The notes beneath the pieces were generated by a model. It ran no database searches. It saw only the letters and a list, made by a program, of their open reading frames with translations, and was not told the origin of the DNA. Positions 19,426 through 31,164 of a stretch of 64,000 nt of DNA are shown here, in pieces (position 1 is the stretch's first letter; the number at the start of each line of letters is the position of its first letter). The stretch lies in NCBI RefSeq assembly GCF_000016325.1, contig NC_009436.1:1736001-1800000 (forward strand), read 5' to 3'. The stretch is from Enterobacter sp. 638. Its GTDB lineage: Bacteria > Pseudomonadota > Gammaproteobacteria > Enterobacterales > Enterobacteriaceae. The translations under genes were made by a program, and so were the position numbers.

Positions 19426-20010
19426 TCACGCCATCAATGGGTTAGCGTCTTCACGTCGTAGCATCTGGCAAAGCGCAATCAGCGGTAAGCCAATCAACGC
19501 ATTCGGGTCGCGACCATCCAGTTTTTCAAATAGCGCAATCCCCAAGCCTTCACTTTTGAAACTCCCAGCGCAATTCAACGGGCGCTCTCTGCGGACATAA
19601 TCCTCGATTTCTTGTTCGCTCAGATGGCGGAAATGCACATCGAAAGGTTCGCATTCTGTCTGCAGGTGACCGGTGGCAGAGTTGTAGAGTGCCAGGCCAG
19701 TATAAAAGGTGACAATAGTTCCGCGTGCTTTCATTAATTGCAGGCGGGCGTTCTCTTCGGTGTGGGGTTTACCGGTAATTTCACCGTCCAACACGCAAAC
19801 CTGATCGGAACCTATAATCAGATGATTGGGATAGCGACTGGCGAGACTTTGCGCTTTTTCCTGCGCCAGACGCAAAACTAAATGGCGTGGCGATTCAGCA
19901 GGTTGTGGCGTTTCGTCAGTGACAGGCGCCGCGCACTCGAAGGGAACACCCAGCTTTTCAAGCAGCGCACGTCGGTAAGGCGAAGTGGAAGCAAGTACGA
20001 GATTCTGCAT
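19426..20010 (-). CDS. yceF: 7-methyl-GTP pyrophosphatase YceF (Maf family)
   Basis: YceF is a Maf-like nucleotide pyrophosphatase that hydrolyses m7GTP to m7GMP, thought to clear modified nucleotides. The 194-residue protein has the N-terminal Maf motif [18 protein letters not shown], the central [16 protein letters not shown] motif containing the presumed catalytic aspartate, and conserved Lys/Glu positions further on. It is divergent from yceD across a 140-bp region. Length and sequence match the E. coli protein closely. Confidence 0.95.
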   Translation of the reverse strand: MQNLVLASTSPYRRALLEKLGVPFECAAPVTDETPQPAESPRHLVLRLAQEKAQSLASRYPNHLIIGSDQVCVLDGEITGKPHTEENARLQLMKARGTIVTFYTGLALYNSATGHLQTECEPFDVHFRHLSEQEIEDYVRRERPLNCAGSFKSEGLGIALFEKLDGRDPNALIGLPLIALCQMLRREDANPLMA

Positions 20011-20112
20011 ATTTTTTTCACCAGATATAGCGTATCGATGCCAGCCATTTTAAACTACAGGCCGCAATGTGTGCGAATAATTGGCAAAAGGCAGCTGTGG
20101 TTGCCTTTTTCT

Positions 20113-20672
<560 letters not shown>

Positions 20673-20676
20673 TTAA

Positions 20677-20862
<186 letters not shown>

Positions 20863-20941
20863 TCACGCGCAAGCGTGATGAAGCTTAGTGAGGATTTCCC
20901 CAGGAAACTGGGGAAACGCCAAACCGGGCAGCGATGATACC

Positions 20942-21976
20942 TTGACACGTCTAACCCTGGCGTTAGATGTCATGGGAGGAGATTTTGGGCCTTCCGTGAC
21001 AGTGCCTGCAGCATTGCAGGCACTGAACTCTAATTCGCAACTCACACTTCTTTTAGTCGGTAATCCCGACACAATCACGCCATTACTTGCAAAAGCTGAC
21101 TTTGAACAACGTTCACGTCTGCAGATTATTCCTGCGCAGTCAGTTATTGCCAGTGATGCTCGGCCATCGCATGCGATCCGCAACAGCCGCGGAACGTCAA
21201 TGCGAATTGCGCTGGAGCTGGTAAAAGAAGGGCGGGCAGAAGCCTGTGTTAGCGCGGGTAACACCGGTGCGCTAATGGGGCTGGCGAAATTAATGCTCAA
21301 GCCCATTCAGGGGATTGAGCGTCCGGCGTTGGTGACGGTATTGCCCCACCAGCAAAAGGGCAAAACGGTGGTGCTCGATCTGGGTGCCAACGTCGATTGT
21401 GATAGTACAATGCTGGCCCAGTTTGCCATCATGGGGTCGGTATTAGCGGAAGAAGTTGTGGGGATTTCGAATCCCCGAGTCGCGTTGCTGAACATCGGTG
21501 AAGAAGAAACAAAAGGTCTGGATAGCATTCGTGAAGCCGCAGAATTGCTAAAATCCGCGCCGTCGATTAACTATATTGGCTATCTTGAAGCTAATGAATT
21601 ATTGACGGGTAAGACCGATGTTCTGGTGTGTGATGGGTTCACTGGCAACGTGACGTTAAAAACGATGGAAGGGGTCGTGAGAATGTTCCTTTCCCTGCTC
21701 AAATCGCAGGGGGAGGGGAAAAAAACGGCCTGGTGGCTGATTTTATTGAAGCGTTGGTTACAAAAGAGTCTGACGCGGCGATTCAGTCACCTCAACCCCG
21801 ACCAGTATAATGGCGCCTGTCTGTTAGGATTGCGCGGCACGGTGATTAAGAGCCACGGTGCGGCCAATCAGCGAGCGTTTACCGTCGCCATTGAACAGGC
21901 AGTGCAGGCGGTGCAGCGACAAGTCCCACAGCGGATTGCCGCTCGCCTGGAATCTGTATTAGCAAAAAGTGACTGA
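20942..21976 (+). CDS. plsX: Phosphate acyltransferase PlsX
   Basis: PlsX converts acyl-ACP and phosphate to acyl-phosphate, the donor for the first acylation of glycerol-3-phosphate. The protein is 344 residues from a TTG start ([19 protein letters not shown]); the E. coli gene, as I recall, uses the same TTG. An in-frame ATG at 20888 would add 18 residues without homology. Conserved segments include [22 protein letters not shown] and [15 protein letters not shown]. The C-terminus ends [11 protein letters not shown] and is about 12 residues shorter than E. coli PlsX, and fabH follows after only 6 nt. Confidence 0.95.
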   Translation: MTRLTLALDVMGGDFGPSVTVPAALQALNSNSQLTLLLVGNPDTITPLLAKADFEQRSRLQIIPAQSVIASDARPSHAIRNSRGTSMRIALELVKEGRAEACVSAGNTGALMGLAKLMLKPIQGIERPALVTVLPHQQKGKTVVLDLGANVDCDSTMLAQFAIMGSVLAEEVVGISNPRVALLNIGEEETKGLDSIREAAELLKSAPSINYIGYLEANELLTGKTDVLVCDGFTGNVTLKTMEGVVRMFLSLLKSQGEGKKTAWWLILLKRWLQKSLTRRFSHLNPDQYNGACLLGLRGTVIKSHGAANQRAFTVAIEQAVQAVQRQVPQRIAARLESVLAKSD

Positions 21977-21982
21977 GCGTAC

Positions 21983-22936
21983 ATGTATACGAAGATTTTA
22001 GGTACCGGCAGTTTTCTGCCCAAACAAGTGCGAACTAACGCCGATCTGGAAAAAATGGTCGATACCTCTGACGAGTGGATTGTCACACGTACAGGTATCC
22101 GTGAACGCCGTATCGCCGCGCCTGATGAAACAGTTTCCACTATGGGCTATGAAGCTGGCCTTCGTGCGCTAGAAATGGCCGGCGTGGATAAAGAAGAGAT
22201 CGGGTTGATCGTTGTCGCGACCACCTCTTCGACTCACGCTTTCCCGAGCGCAGCGTGCCAGATTCAGGGCATGATGGGCATCAAGGGCTGCCCTGCATTT
22301 GACGTGGCTGCCGCGTGTGCTGGCTTCACTTATGCACTCAGCATTGCCGATCAGTATGTGAAATCGGGCGCAGTAAAATATGCGTTAGTGATTGGCGCAG
22401 ATGTGCTGGCGCGGACCTGCAACCCAGAAGATCGCGGCACGATTATTATTTTTGGCGATGGCGCGGGCGCGGTCCTGCTGGGTCAGTCAGAAGAGCAGGG
22501 CATTATCTCGACGCATTTACATGCTGACGGAAGCTATGGTGAGCTGCTGACGCTACCAAACGCGGATCGTGTTAACCCGGACAATTCGATTTTCCTGACG
22601 ATGGCAGGAAATGAAGTGTTTAAGGTTGCCGTGACGGAACTGGCTCACATTGTCGATGAAACGCTGGCGGCGAACAATCTTGAACGTTCCGCGCTCGACT
22701 GGCTGGTTCCGCATCAGGCTAACCTGCGTATTATCAGTGCCACGGCGAAAAAGCTGGGCATGTCGATGGATAATGTTGTTGTGACGCTCGATCGCCACGG
22801 CAATACCTCTGCGGCGTCCGTACCTTGCGCATTTGACGAAGCGGTACGTGATGGACGAATTAAACGAGGCCAACTGGTCTTGCTTGAAGCTTTTGGTGGC
22901 GGTTTCACCTGGGGCTCCGCGCTGGTTCGTTTCTAA
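21983..22936 (+). CDS. fabH: Beta-ketoacyl-ACP synthase III FabH
   Basis: FabH starts each fatty acid by condensing acetyl-CoA with malonyl-ACP. The 317-residue protein has the complete catalytic triad at the expected positions: Cys112 in AAACAGF, His244 in LVPHQAN and Asn274 in RHGNTSAAS. The C-terminus ([17 protein letters not shown]) is typical. It follows plsX by 6 nt and precedes fabD by 13 nt in the same operon. It is cytoplasmic and inhibited by long acyl-ACP in E. coli. Confidence 0.98.
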   Translation: MYTKILGTGSFLPKQVRTNADLEKMVDTSDEWIVTRTGIRERRIAAPDETVSTMGYEAGLRALEMAGVDKEEIGLIVVATTSSTHAFPSAACQIQGMMGIKGCPAFDVAAACAGFTYALSIADQYVKSGAVKYALVIGADVLARTCNPEDRGTIIIFGDGAGAVLLGQSEEQGIISTHLHADGSYGELLTLPNADRVNPDNSIFLTMAGNEVFKVAVTELAHIVDETLAANNLERSALDWLVPHQANLRIISATAKKLGMSMDNVVVTLDRHGNTSAASVPCAFDEAVRDGRIKRGQLVLLEAFGGGFTWGSALVRF

Positions 22937-22949
22937 TTAAGGATTAAAA

Positions 22950-23879
22950 ATGACGCAATTTGCTTTTGTGTTCCCGGGCCAAGGTTCTCAGGCGGTTGGG
23001 ATGTTGTCTGATTTAGCGGCAAGCAACCCTGTTATCGAAGAGACTTTCCGTGAAGCTTCTGATGCTCTGGGTTATGATCTTTGGGCGTTGACTCAGCAAG
23101 GGCCAGCAGAAGAGCTGAATAAGACCTGGCAAACACAGCCTGCGTTACTGACAGCGTCAGTGGCGTTATGGCGTGTATGGCAGCAGCAGGGCGGTAAAAC
23201 CCCAGCGCTGTTAGCGGGTCATAGCCTGGGTGAATACTCCGCGCTGGTTTGTGCGGGTGTCATTGCGTTTGCTGATGCCGTACGTCTGGTCGAAATGCGT
23301 GGCAGATTCATGCAGGAAGCGGTGCCGGAAGGCACGGGTGCAATGTCAGCGATTATCGGTCTGGATGATGCTTCTATTGCTAAAGCGTGTGAAGAATCAG
23401 CAGAAGGTCAGGTTGTTTCACCGGTGAACTTTAACTCGCCGGGCCAGGTTGTTATCGCCGGGAATAAAGAAGCTGTTGAGCGCGCTGGCGCCGCTTGTAA
23501 AGCTGCGGGCGCTAAGCGTGCGTTGCCACTGCCTGTCAGCGTTCCGTCTCATTGCGCGTTGATGAAGCCAGCTGCCTTTAAGCTGGCGGCAGAACTCGAA
23601 AAAATAACGTTTAACGCACCTACTGTTCCTGTTGTGAACAATGTTGATGTGAAATGCGAAACGGCACCCGAAGCGATTCGCGATGCGCTTGTTCGCCAGC
23701 TTTATAGCCCAGTGCAGTGGACCAAAACCGTTGAGTTTATGGCCTCACAGGGTGTTGAGCATCTCTTTGAAGCCGGTCCAGGCAAAGTCCTGACCGGTCT
23801 GACAAAACGTATTGTTGATACAATGACTGCATCGGCTATTAACGAGCCGGAAGCGCTGTCAGCGGCACTCTCGCAATAA
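22950..23879 (+). CDS. fabD: Malonyl-CoA:ACP transacylase FabD
   Basis: FabD moves the malonyl group from CoA to ACP, supplying the extender unit. The 309-residue protein has the nucleophile Ser92 in GHSLGEYSAL and His201 in VPSHCALM, both at the E. coli positions, plus the N-terminal FVFPGQGSQ motif. It lies between fabH and fabG with gaps of 13 and 12 nt, consistent with one transcript. Confidence 0.98.
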   Translation: MTQFAFVFPGQGSQAVGMLSDLAASNPVIEETFREASDALGYDLWALTQQGPAEELNKTWQTQPALLTASVALWRVWQQQGGKTPALLAGHSLGEYSALVCAGVIAFADAVRLVEMRGRFMQEAVPEGTGAMSAIIGLDDASIAKACEESAEGQVVSPVNFNSPGQVVIAGNKEAVERAGAACKAAGAKRALPLPVSVPSHCALMKPAAFKLAAELEKITFNAPTVPVVNNVDVKCETAPEAIRDALVRQLYSPVQWTKTVEFMASQGVEHLFEAGPGKVLTGLTKRIVDTMTASAINEPEALSAALSQ

Positions 23880-23891
23880 AAGAGGAACACC

Positions 23892-24626
23892 ATGAGTTTT
23901 GAAGGAAAAATCGCGCTGGTAACGGGCGCAAGCCGCGGTATCGGACGTGCAATTGCTGAAACACTTGTCGCGCGCGGCGCGAAAGTCATTGGTACAGCCA
24001 CCAGTGAAAATGGCGCTCAAGCCATCAGCGAATACTTAGGTGCAAATGGTAAAGGTCTGGTACTGAATGTGACCGATCCTGCATCTATCGAATCTGTTCT
24101 GGGAAATATTCGCGCAGAGTTTGGCGAAGTTGATATTCTGGTAAATAATGCCGGTATCACTCGTGACAACCTCCTGATGCGAATGAAAGATGATGAGTGG
24201 GACGATATTATCGAAACCAACCTGTCATCAGTATTCCGTCTGTCAAAAGCGGTAATGCGCGCTATGATGAAAAAGCGTTATGGTCGCATTATCACTATTG
24301 GTTCTGTGGTCGGTACCATGGGAAATGCTGGTCAGGCCAACTACGCTGCGGCGAAAGCGGGTCTGATTGGTTTCAGTAAGTCGTTGGCGCGCGAAATTGC
24401 GTCTCGCGGCATTACTGTTAACGTTGTTGCTCCGGGCTTTATTGAAACGGACATGACGCGTGCGCTGACTGATGATCAGCGCGCGGGTACGCTGGCGGCA
24501 GTTCCTGCGGGGCGTTTAGGCTCCCCAAATGAAATCGCCAGTGCGGTGGCATTTTTAGCCTCTGACGAAGCGGGTTACATCACTGGTGAAACCCTCCACG
24601 TCAACGGCGGGATGTACATGGTTTAA
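23892..24626 (+). CDS. fabG: 3-oxoacyl-ACP reductase FabG
   Basis: FabG is the NADPH-dependent reductase of the fatty acid elongation cycle. The 244-residue short-chain dehydrogenase has the cofactor motif TGASRGIG (residues 11-18), the structural NNAG motif and the catalytic Ser138, Tyr151 and Lys155 (SVVG, YAAAK). The length equals E. coli FabG. A GAGGA site precedes the ATG. After its stop comes a 276-nt gap with an ERIC-type repeat before acpP. Confidence 0.98.
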   Translation: MSFEGKIALVTGASRGIGRAIAETLVARGAKVIGTATSENGAQAISEYLGANGKGLVLNVTDPASIESVLGNIRAEFGEVDILVNNAGITRDNLLMRMKDDEWDDIIETNLSSVFRLSKAVMRAMMKKRYGRIITIGSVVGTMGNAGQANYAAAKAGLIGFSKSLAREIASRGITVNVVAPGFIETDMTRALTDDQRAGTLAAVPAGRLGSPNEIASAVAFLASDEAGYITGETLHVNGGMYMV

Positions 24627-24633
24627 CCACGAG

Positions 24634-24757
24634 CTACACAAAATCATTCAGGTTGGATCAAGGCGGCAAGGCCGATAGGACCAAGTGCATAGATTACTAT
24701 GTGACCGGGATTAGACGGCGCTGCCAACTAAGAGGCGACCTGAATGAAGAAGTGTAG
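24634..24757. repeat. ERIC (intergenic repeat unit) between fabG and acpP
   Basis: A 124-bp imperfect palindrome matches the ERIC/IRU pattern: terminal CTACAC / GTGTAG, then TCATTCAGGT / ACCTGAATGA, and the central GCATAGATTACTATGTGACC core with GCGCTGCCAAC downstream. The ends pair as 6 bp, a 4-nt internal loop, then 10 bp, so the transcript should fold into one long stem. It lies in the fabG-acpP gap and is transcribed with the fab operon. Boundaries are read from the symmetry; family assignment is from memory of ERIC consensus. Confidence 0.85.
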
Positions 24758-24902
24758 AAAAAATTTGCGTTATTAGGGCGAAAGGCCGCAAAATAACGTA
24801 AAATCGTGGTAAGACATGCCGGGATTTAGTTGCAAATTTTTCAACATTTTATACACTACGAAAACCATCGCGAAAGCGAGTTTTGATAGGAAATTTAAGA
24901 GT

Positions 24903-25139
24903 ATGAGCACTATCGAAGAACGCGTTAAGAAAATTATCGGCGAGCAGCTGGGCGTTAAGCAGGAAGAAGTTGTGAACTCCGCTTCCTTTGTTGAAGACCT
25001 GGGCGCAGATTCTCTTGACACCGTTGAGCTGGTAATGGCTCTGGAAGAAGAGTTTGATACTGAGATTCCGGACGAAGAAGCTGAGAAAATCACCACCGTT
25101 CAGGCTGCCATTGATTACATCAACGGTCACCAGGCGTAA
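24903..25139 (+). CDS. acpP: Acyl carrier protein AcpP
   Basis: AcpP carries growing acyl chains on a 4'-phosphopantetheine arm. The 78-residue, strongly acidic protein starts [20 protein letters not shown] and has the DSL motif with the attachment serine at position 37 (36 after Met removal) in [14 protein letters not shown]. The start at 24903 is certain from homology; an upstream in-frame ATG at 24816 gives a spurious 29-residue extension. In E. coli acpP has its own strong promoter in the fabG-acpP gap; here an ERIC repeat occupies much of that gap. Confidence 0.99.
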   Translation: MSTIEERVKKIIGEQLGVKQEEVVNSASFVEDLGADSLDTVELVMALEEEFDTEIPDEEAEKITTVQAAIDYINGHQA

Positions 25140-25150
25140 GTGAACATCTC

Positions 25151-26472
<1,322 letters not shown>

Positions 26473-26499
26473 AGCCCGCCTCCCGATTGCGTTAAATGA

Positions 26500-26526
26500 A
26501 AAGGTCCGCTTGTCGGGCCTTTTTTA
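26500..26526 (+). terminator. Terminator after fabF
   Basis: GGTCCG (26503-26508) pairs with CGGGCC (26514-26519) around CTTGT, allowing one T-G pair, followed by seven T. It separates fabF from pabC, although partial readthrough is likely because pabC has no obvious strong promoter. Confidence 0.75.
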
Positions 26527-26595
26527 TTCGGTTTTTTTCCCTTGTTCTGCATTATTCGTCCTGCCAAACTATTTGGTCACGCAAAAGGAGCGACC

Positions 26596-27411
26596 ATGTT
26601 CTTCATTAATGGCCACAAGCAGGATTATCTTCCCGCAAACGACAGGGCGATCCAGTTTGGCGATGGCTGTTTTACGACAGCGCGCATTGTCAGCGGTGAG
26701 GTTTGTTTTCTGGCCGCGCATCTCCAGCGTTTGCAGAGCGCATGTGAAAAACTGCTGATCCCTTTCGAACAGTGGGCCGAACTCCAGCACGAAATACGTG
26801 AAATGGCCCTGGGAAATGAGCAGGGTGTTCTGAAAGTGATTATTAGCCGCGGCAGCGGGGGACGTGGATACAGCGGTGCCAGCTGTCATCAGCCGACGCG
26901 TATTCTCTCAGTTTCTGATTATCCTACACATTATGACGCCTGGCGCCGGGAAGGCATCACCTTAGATTTGAGTCCTGTGCGACTCGGTCGTAATCCCATG
27001 CTGGCGGGAATCAAGCATCTCAATCGGCTTGAGCAGGTCTTAATCCGTACTCATCTTGAACAGTCAGCGGCAGATGAAGCTCTGGTTCTTGACAGTGAAG
27101 GGTTCATTACGGAATGCTGTGCGGCCAATTTACTCTGGCGCAAAGGGAATGAGGTGCTGACGCCGAAGGTCGATCAGGCCGGCGTCAATGGCATCATGCG
27201 GCAGTATTGTTTGCAGCAGTTGGCACATGCTGGCTTTCGCGTTGTCGAAATTAACGCAGGCGTAGAAGCACTTTTGGCCGCCGACGAGGTGGTCATTTGC
27301 AATGCGTTGATGCCCGTCGTACCCGTCCGTGGTTACGGTGAACGCTGCTGGTCGTCGCGTGAGTTGTACTCATTCTTAGCCCCACTGTGTGAGCAAGTGA
27401 AATCGTCATGA
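26596..27411 (+). CDS. pabC: Aminodeoxychorismate lyase PabC
   Basis: PabC is the PLP enzyme that turns 4-amino-4-deoxychorismate into p-aminobenzoate for folate. The 271-residue product belongs to fold type IV aminotransferases; Lys140 in [10 protein letters not shown] is the expected Schiff-base lysine and the E-C-C-A-A-N segment is the family cofactor loop. The ATG at 26596 has a perfect AAAGGAG site; a longer frame from 26542 is unlikely. It is less conserved than its neighbours relative to E. coli. It overlaps mltG by four bases (ATGA). Confidence 0.95.
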   Translation: MFFINGHKQDYLPANDRAIQFGDGCFTTARIVSGEVCFLAAHLQRLQSACEKLLIPFEQWAELQHEIREMALGNEQGVLKVIISRGSGGRGYSGASCHQPTRILSVSDYPTHYDAWRREGITLDLSPVRLGRNPMLAGIKHLNRLEQVLIRTHLEQSAADEALVLDSEGFITECCAANLLWRKGNEVLTPKVDQAGVNGIMRQYCLQQLAHAGFRVVEINAGVEALLAADEVVICNALMPVVPVRGYGERCWSSRELYSFLAPLCEQVKSS

Positions 27412-28430
27412 AAAAAATGTTGCGCTTTGTCCTCCTGCTTATCGTTGTGCTGGGTATCGCAGGCGGGGTAGGGATGTGGAAGGTTCGTCAGATGGCGGAC
27501 AGCAAACTCCTGATTAAAGAAGAGACGGTATTCACGTTGAAAGCGGGAACCGGGCGTTTGGCGCTGGGTGAGCAACTTTACAGCGACAAAGTGATTAACC
27601 GTCCGCGCGTATTCCAGTGGCTGCTGCGTATTGAGCCGGAGTTGTCACACTTTAAGGCCGGGACCTATCGCTTCACGCCGGGTATGACGGTCAGGGACAT
27701 GCTGGAACTGCTGGAGAGTGGAAAAGAGGCGCAATTCCCGCTGCGATTCGTGGAAGGTATGCGTCTGAGTGACTACCTGAAACAGCTCCGCGACGCGCCC
27801 TATATCAGCCATACGCTGAAAGATGACAGCTACGCAACGGTTGCGGAGGTCCTCAAACTGGAACATCCAGAATGGGTTGAAGGCTGGTTCTGGCCCGACA
27901 CCTGGATGTATACCGCCGGAACAACCGATGTGGCTATCCTGAAACGTGCGCACGCCAAAATGGTGACGGCCGTTGATAAAGCCTGGGAAGGGCGCGCGGA
28001 AGGGCTGCCTTATCAGGACAAAAATCAGTTTGTGACCATGGCGTCAATCGTTGAAAAAGAGACCGCTGTCGCGCGTGAACGCGATCAGGTCGCGTCGGTG
28101 TTTATCAATCGCCTGCGCATCGGCATGCGTCTGCAAACCGACCCGACGGTGATTTATGGTATGGGCGAAGACTATAAGGGCAAGATCTCGCGTAAGGATC
28201 TGGAGACGCCAACCGCGTATAATACTTACGTGATTAGCGGTTTACCGCCTGGGCCGATTGCCACGCCGAGCCAGGCATCTCTTGATGCAGCGGCGCATCC
28301 GGCAAAAACACCGTATCTCTACTTTGTGGCCGATGGAAAAGGTGGGCACACCTTTAACACCAACCTGGTGAGTCACAATCGCTCGGTTCAGGACTATCTG
28401 AAAGCACTTAAGGAAAAAAATGCGCAGTAA
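27408..28430 (+). CDS. mltG: Endolytic peptidoglycan transglycosylase MltG
   Basis: MltG (YceG) is an inner-membrane lytic transglycosylase that cuts nascent glycan strands and is thought to set their length. The 340-residue protein has one N-terminal membrane helix (about residues 5-23), a LysM-like periplasmic part and the YceG domain with the catalytic Glu218 in [10 protein letters not shown]. The ending ([23 protein letters not shown]) is typical. It overlaps pabC by 4 nt and tmk by 11 nt. Confidence 0.96.
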   Translation: MKKMLRFVLLLIVVLGIAGGVGMWKVRQMADSKLLIKEETVFTLKAGTGRLALGEQLYSDKVINRPRVFQWLLRIEPELSHFKAGTYRFTPGMTVRDMLELLESGKEAQFPLRFVEGMRLSDYLKQLRDAPYISHTLKDDSYATVAEVLKLEHPEWVEGWFWPDTWMYTAGTTDVAILKRAHAKMVTAVDKAWEGRAEGLPYQDKNQFVTMASIVEKETAVARERDQVASVFINRLRIGMRLQTDPTVIYGMGEDYKGKISRKDLETPTAYNTYVISGLPPGPIATPSQASLDAAAHPAKTPYLYFVADGKGGHTFNTNLVSHNRSVQDYLKALKEKNAQ

Positions 28431-29061
28431 TTACATCGTCATTGAGGGGCTGGAAGGCGCCGGAAAAACTACCGCACGTAATGTGGTGGTGGACACACTA
28501 AAAGAACTCGGCATCGAGCAGATGGTTTTCACCCGCGAACCGGGTGGCACTCAACTGGCCGAGAAGCTCAGAAGCCTGGTGCTGGATATCAAATCAGTTG
28601 GCGACGAAGTGATCGATGTGAAAGCCGAAGTGCTGATGTTTTACGCTGCGCGCGTACAGCTGGTTGAAACGGTGATTAAACCCGCGCTGGCGGAAGGGCA
28701 GTGGGTGATTGGGGATCGCCATGATTTATCCACGCAGGCTTATCAGGGCGGTGGACGGGGCATTGATCAACAGATGCTGGCGACACTGCGTAATGCCGTG
28801 CTGGGTGATTTCCGCCCAAACCTGACGCTTTATCTGGATGTGACCCCAGAAGTGGGTCTGAAGCGCGCCCGTGCACGCGGTGAGCTGGATCGTATCGAAC
28901 AGGAGTCTTTGGACTTCTTTAATCGCACCCGTGCGCGCTATTTAGAATTGGCCGCGCAGGATGACTCGATTCGTACGATTGACGCCACGCAATCTCTTGA
29001 GGGTGTCACGCGCTCTATTCGTGAAACCATCACCGCATGGTTACAGGAGCAACAGGCATGA
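28420..29061 (+). CDS. tmk: Thymidylate kinase
   Basis: Tmk phosphorylates dTMP to dTDP, essential for dTTP synthesis. The 213-residue protein has the P-loop GLEGAGKTT (residues 10-18), the [16 protein letters not shown] lid/base motif typical of the E. coli type, and a conserved [14 protein letters not shown] segment. It starts inside the end of mltG (11-nt overlap) behind an AAGGAA site and overlaps holB by four bases, so translation of the three genes is probably coupled. Confidence 0.97.
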   Translation: MRSNYIVIEGLEGAGKTTARNVVVDTLKELGIEQMVFTREPGGTQLAEKLRSLVLDIKSVGDEVIDVKAEVLMFYAARVQLVETVIKPALAEGQWVIGDRHDLSTQAYQGGGRGIDQQMLATLRNAVLGDFRPNLTLYLDVTPEVGLKRARARGELDRIEQESLDFFNRTRARYLELAAQDDSIRTIDATQSLEGVTRSIRETITAWLQEQQA

Positions 29062-30062
29062 AATGGTATCCATGGTTGCGTCCGCACTTTGATCAGCTGA
29101 TAAGCAGCTATCAGGCCGGTCGGGGGCATCATGCGCTACTGATTCAGGCGTTACCCGGTATGGGTGACGACGCCCTCATTTATGCGCTGACGCGTTTTTT
29201 AATGTGTCAGAAGCCAGAAGGGCATAAAAGCTGTGGGAAGTGCCGTGGCTGCCAGTTGATGCAGGCAGGCACGCATCCAGATTACTACACACTGGAACCT
29301 GAAAAGGGTAAGAGTTCGCTGGGTATTGATGCCGTGCGTGAAGTCAGCGAGAAACTTTACGAGCACGCCAGGCTGAGCGGTGCGAAAGTCGTCTGGCTCA
29401 AAGATGCGGCTTTGCTGACCGAGGCGGCCGCAAACGCGTTGTTAAAAACACTGGAAGAGCCACCCGAAAAAACCTGGTTCTTTATGTCATGCCGCGAACC
29501 CGGTCGATTGCTGGCAACGCTTCGCAGTCGTTGCCGCCTGCATCACCTTGCCGCCCCCTCAGAATCATGGGCATTGACCTGGCTTGAACGAGAAGTGACG
29601 GTGTCACAAGATGCCGCATTAACGGCGCTAAGATTGAGCAGTGGCGCACCCGCTGCGGCGTTAGAACTGCTGCAAAAAGAGAGCTGGGCCCAGCGTGAGC
29701 AACTCTGTAAAGCCTTCAGCCATGCTCTGGACACACGTGACTGGCTAAGTCTCGCCAGTACCCTGAATCACGATCAGGCCACGGCGCGATTGCACTGGTT
29801 GGCATCCTTACTTCTGGACGCGCTAAAACTCCAGCAAAGCGCCTCACTTCTGAGCAACGCCGACGTCTGGCCGCTGGTGAACACGCTGGCGAATCAACTT
29901 CCTGGTGCGAAATTGCGCGCCATTCTTCATGACATTTGCGCGTGTCGCGAACAGCTGTTAACGGTCACTGGGCTCAATCGTGAATTGGTGCTCACCGATC
30001 TGTTACTGCGTATCGAACGTTACCTACAACCCGGCGCGCTGCTGCCTGCTTCCAATCTCTGA
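29058..30062 (+). CDS. holB: DNA polymerase III subunit delta'
   Basis: HolB (delta prime) is part of the clamp loader that places the sliding clamp on DNA. The 334-residue AAA+ type protein has a zinc module with Cys50, Cys59, Cys62 and Cys65 (CxxxxxxxxCxxCxxC) and the SRC motif (LRSRCRLH), which supplies an arginine finger. As in other delta prime proteins, there is no intact Walker A. I chose the ATG at 29058, which overlaps the tmk stop (ATGA); the longer frame from a GTG at 29037 is not supported. Its C-terminal third is more divergent from E. coli. Confidence 0.96.
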   Translation: MKWYPWLRPHFDQLISSYQAGRGHHALLIQALPGMGDDALIYALTRFLMCQKPEGHKSCGKCRGCQLMQAGTHPDYYTLEPEKGKSSLGIDAVREVSEKLYEHARLSGAKVVWLKDAALLTEAAANALLKTLEEPPEKTWFFMSCREPGRLLATLRSRCRLHHLAAPSESWALTWLEREVTVSQDAALTALRLSSGAPAAALELLQKESWAQREQLCKAFSHALDTRDWLSLASTLNHDQATARLHWLASLLLDALKLQQSASLLSNADVWPLVNTLANQLPGAKLRAILHDICACREQLLTVTGLNRELVLTDLLLRIERYLQPGALLPASNL

Positions 30063-30072
30063 GAGAGACATT

Positions 30073-30867
30073 ATGTTTTTAGTCGACTCACACTGCCATC
30101 TTGATGGCCTGGATTATCAATCGCTGCATAAAAACGTGGATGACGTGCTTGAAAAAGCCGCCGCTCGCGATGTGAAATTTTGTTTGGCGGTCGCCACCAC
30201 GTTACCAGGATACCGCTCCATGCGCGATCTGGTCGGCGAGCGCGATAACGTTGTTTTCTCCTGCGGCGTGCATCCGTTGAATCAGGGTGAAGAGTACGAC
30301 GTAGAAGACTTGCGTCGTATGGCCGCGGAAGAGGGCGTGGTGGCGATGGGTGAAACCGGGCTGGATTATTTTTACACGCCCGAAACTAAACCGCGTCAGC
30401 AAGAGTCGTTTCGCCATCACATCCGCATCGGACGCGAGCTGAACAAACCGGTTATCGTGCATACCCGTGATGCGCGGGCAGACACACTGGCTATCCTTCA
30501 GGAAGAAAAAGTGACGGATTGCGGTGGCGTACTACACTGTTTCACAGAAGACAGAGAAACGGCGGGTAAGCTGCTTGATTTAGGTTTTTATATCTCGTTT
30601 TCGGGGATCGTGACGTTCCGTAACGCTGAGCAACTGCGTGATGCTGCGCGTTATGTGCCTCTCAACCGTATTCTGGTGGAAACAGACTCTCCATACCTGG
30701 CACCGGTGCCGCATCGCGGTAAAGAAAATCAGCCAGCCATGACGAGAGACGTGGCTGAGTATATGGCCGTACTGAAGGGGGTCAGCCTTGAAGAGCTGGC
30801 TCGGGCCACCACGGACAACTTTGCCAGCCTGTTCCACATCGACCCCGCCCGCCTGCAATCTCGTTGA
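30073..30867 (+). CDS. ycfH: TatD-family metal-dependent hydrolase YcfH
   Basis: YcfH is a TatD-like metallohydrolase of 264 residues, probably a nuclease of unknown natural substrate. The metal ligands of the TIM barrel are visible: H7 and H9 in DSHCHLDG, the Glu in GETGLDYFY, the histidine of VIVHTRDA, the LHCFTED histidine and the Asp of VETDSPYLAPVPHRGK. The start at 30073 follows a GAGAGA site, 10 nt after holB; an upstream frame from 29980 runs inside holB and is rejected. It ends the mltG-tmk-holB-ycfH group. Confidence 0.95.
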   Translation: MFLVDSHCHLDGLDYQSLHKNVDDVLEKAAARDVKFCLAVATTLPGYRSMRDLVGERDNVVFSCGVHPLNQGEEYDVEDLRRMAAEEGVVAMGETGLDYFYTPETKPRQQESFRHHIRIGRELNKPVIVHTRDARADTLAILQEEKVTDCGGVLHCFTEDRETAGKLLDLGFYISFSGIVTFRNAEQLRDAARYVPLNRILVETDSPYLAPVPHRGKENQPAMTRDVAEYMAVLKGVSLEELARATTDNFASLFHIDPARLQSR

Positions 30868-30916
30868 AACACCTGTTTTTTTTAGGCTCGTAATTAATAA
30901 ACAAAGCGAGTAAAGT

Positions 30917-30951
30917 TCACCGCCTTATTTGGGGCGGTGACAGTGTTTTTT
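30917..30951 (+). terminator. Terminator after ycfH
   Basis: TCACCGCC (30917-30924) pairs with GGCGGTGA (30933-30940) around an 8-nt loop, followed by CAGTG and six T. It separates ycfH from the ptsG control region. Confidence 0.75.
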
Positions 30952-31012
30952 GACATATCTGGACATGCTCTTTGTAAATAACTGCAAGTTTTTCGATCGT
31001 CATAAGCTGAAA

Positions 31013-31028
31013 CGTGATAGCCGTCAAA
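31013..31028 (+). promoter_or_regulatory. CRP-cAMP site upstream of ptsG
   Basis: CGTGA-N6-TCAAA differs from TGTGA-N6-TCACA at three positions. It lies about 140 bp before the ptsG start, and the same sequence block is present at the CRP-activated ptsG promoter of E. coli as I remember it. Confidence 0.7.
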
Positions 31029-31042
31029 CAAAGTCGCAGGGA

Positions 31043-31069
31043 TTTATTTTACCCTGTGTAATAAATAAA
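31043..31069 (+). promoter_or_regulatory. Mlc operator region of ptsG
   Basis: An AT-rich inverted repeat, TTTATTTTAC with GTAATAAATAAA around a short centre, corresponds to the Mlc operator that overlaps the ptsG promoter in E. coli. Mlc is released when PtsG is dephosphorylated by glucose transport. Sequence similarity is from memory. Confidence 0.65.
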
Positions 31070-31142
31070 GGGCGCTTAGATGTCCTGTCCACGGCGCGGT
31101 TCTCCCCCCGTGTCCATGCGTGAAAGCGTAAAAAAAAGCACA

Positions 31143-31159
31143 AATACTCAGGAGCACTC
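31143..31159 (+). promoter_or_regulatory. SgrS small-RNA target in the ptsG leader
   Basis: AATACTCAG followed by GAGCACTC overlaps the ribosome site of ptsG. It is the segment to which SgrS sRNA pairs in E. coli through CUGAGUAUU, blocking translation during glucose-phosphate stress. The target is intact here, so the genome should encode SgrS elsewhere. Confidence 0.8.
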
Positions 31160-31164
31160 TCAAT

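Noticed and set aside
20888..20941. Extended ATG start for plsX
   Set aside because: The extra 18 residues are not similar to any PlsX and the conserved start MTRLTLALD corresponds to the TTG at 20942.
24816..24902. Extended ATG start for acpP
   Set aside because: The added 29 residues do not resemble ACP, and the invariant MSTIEERV start is at 24903.
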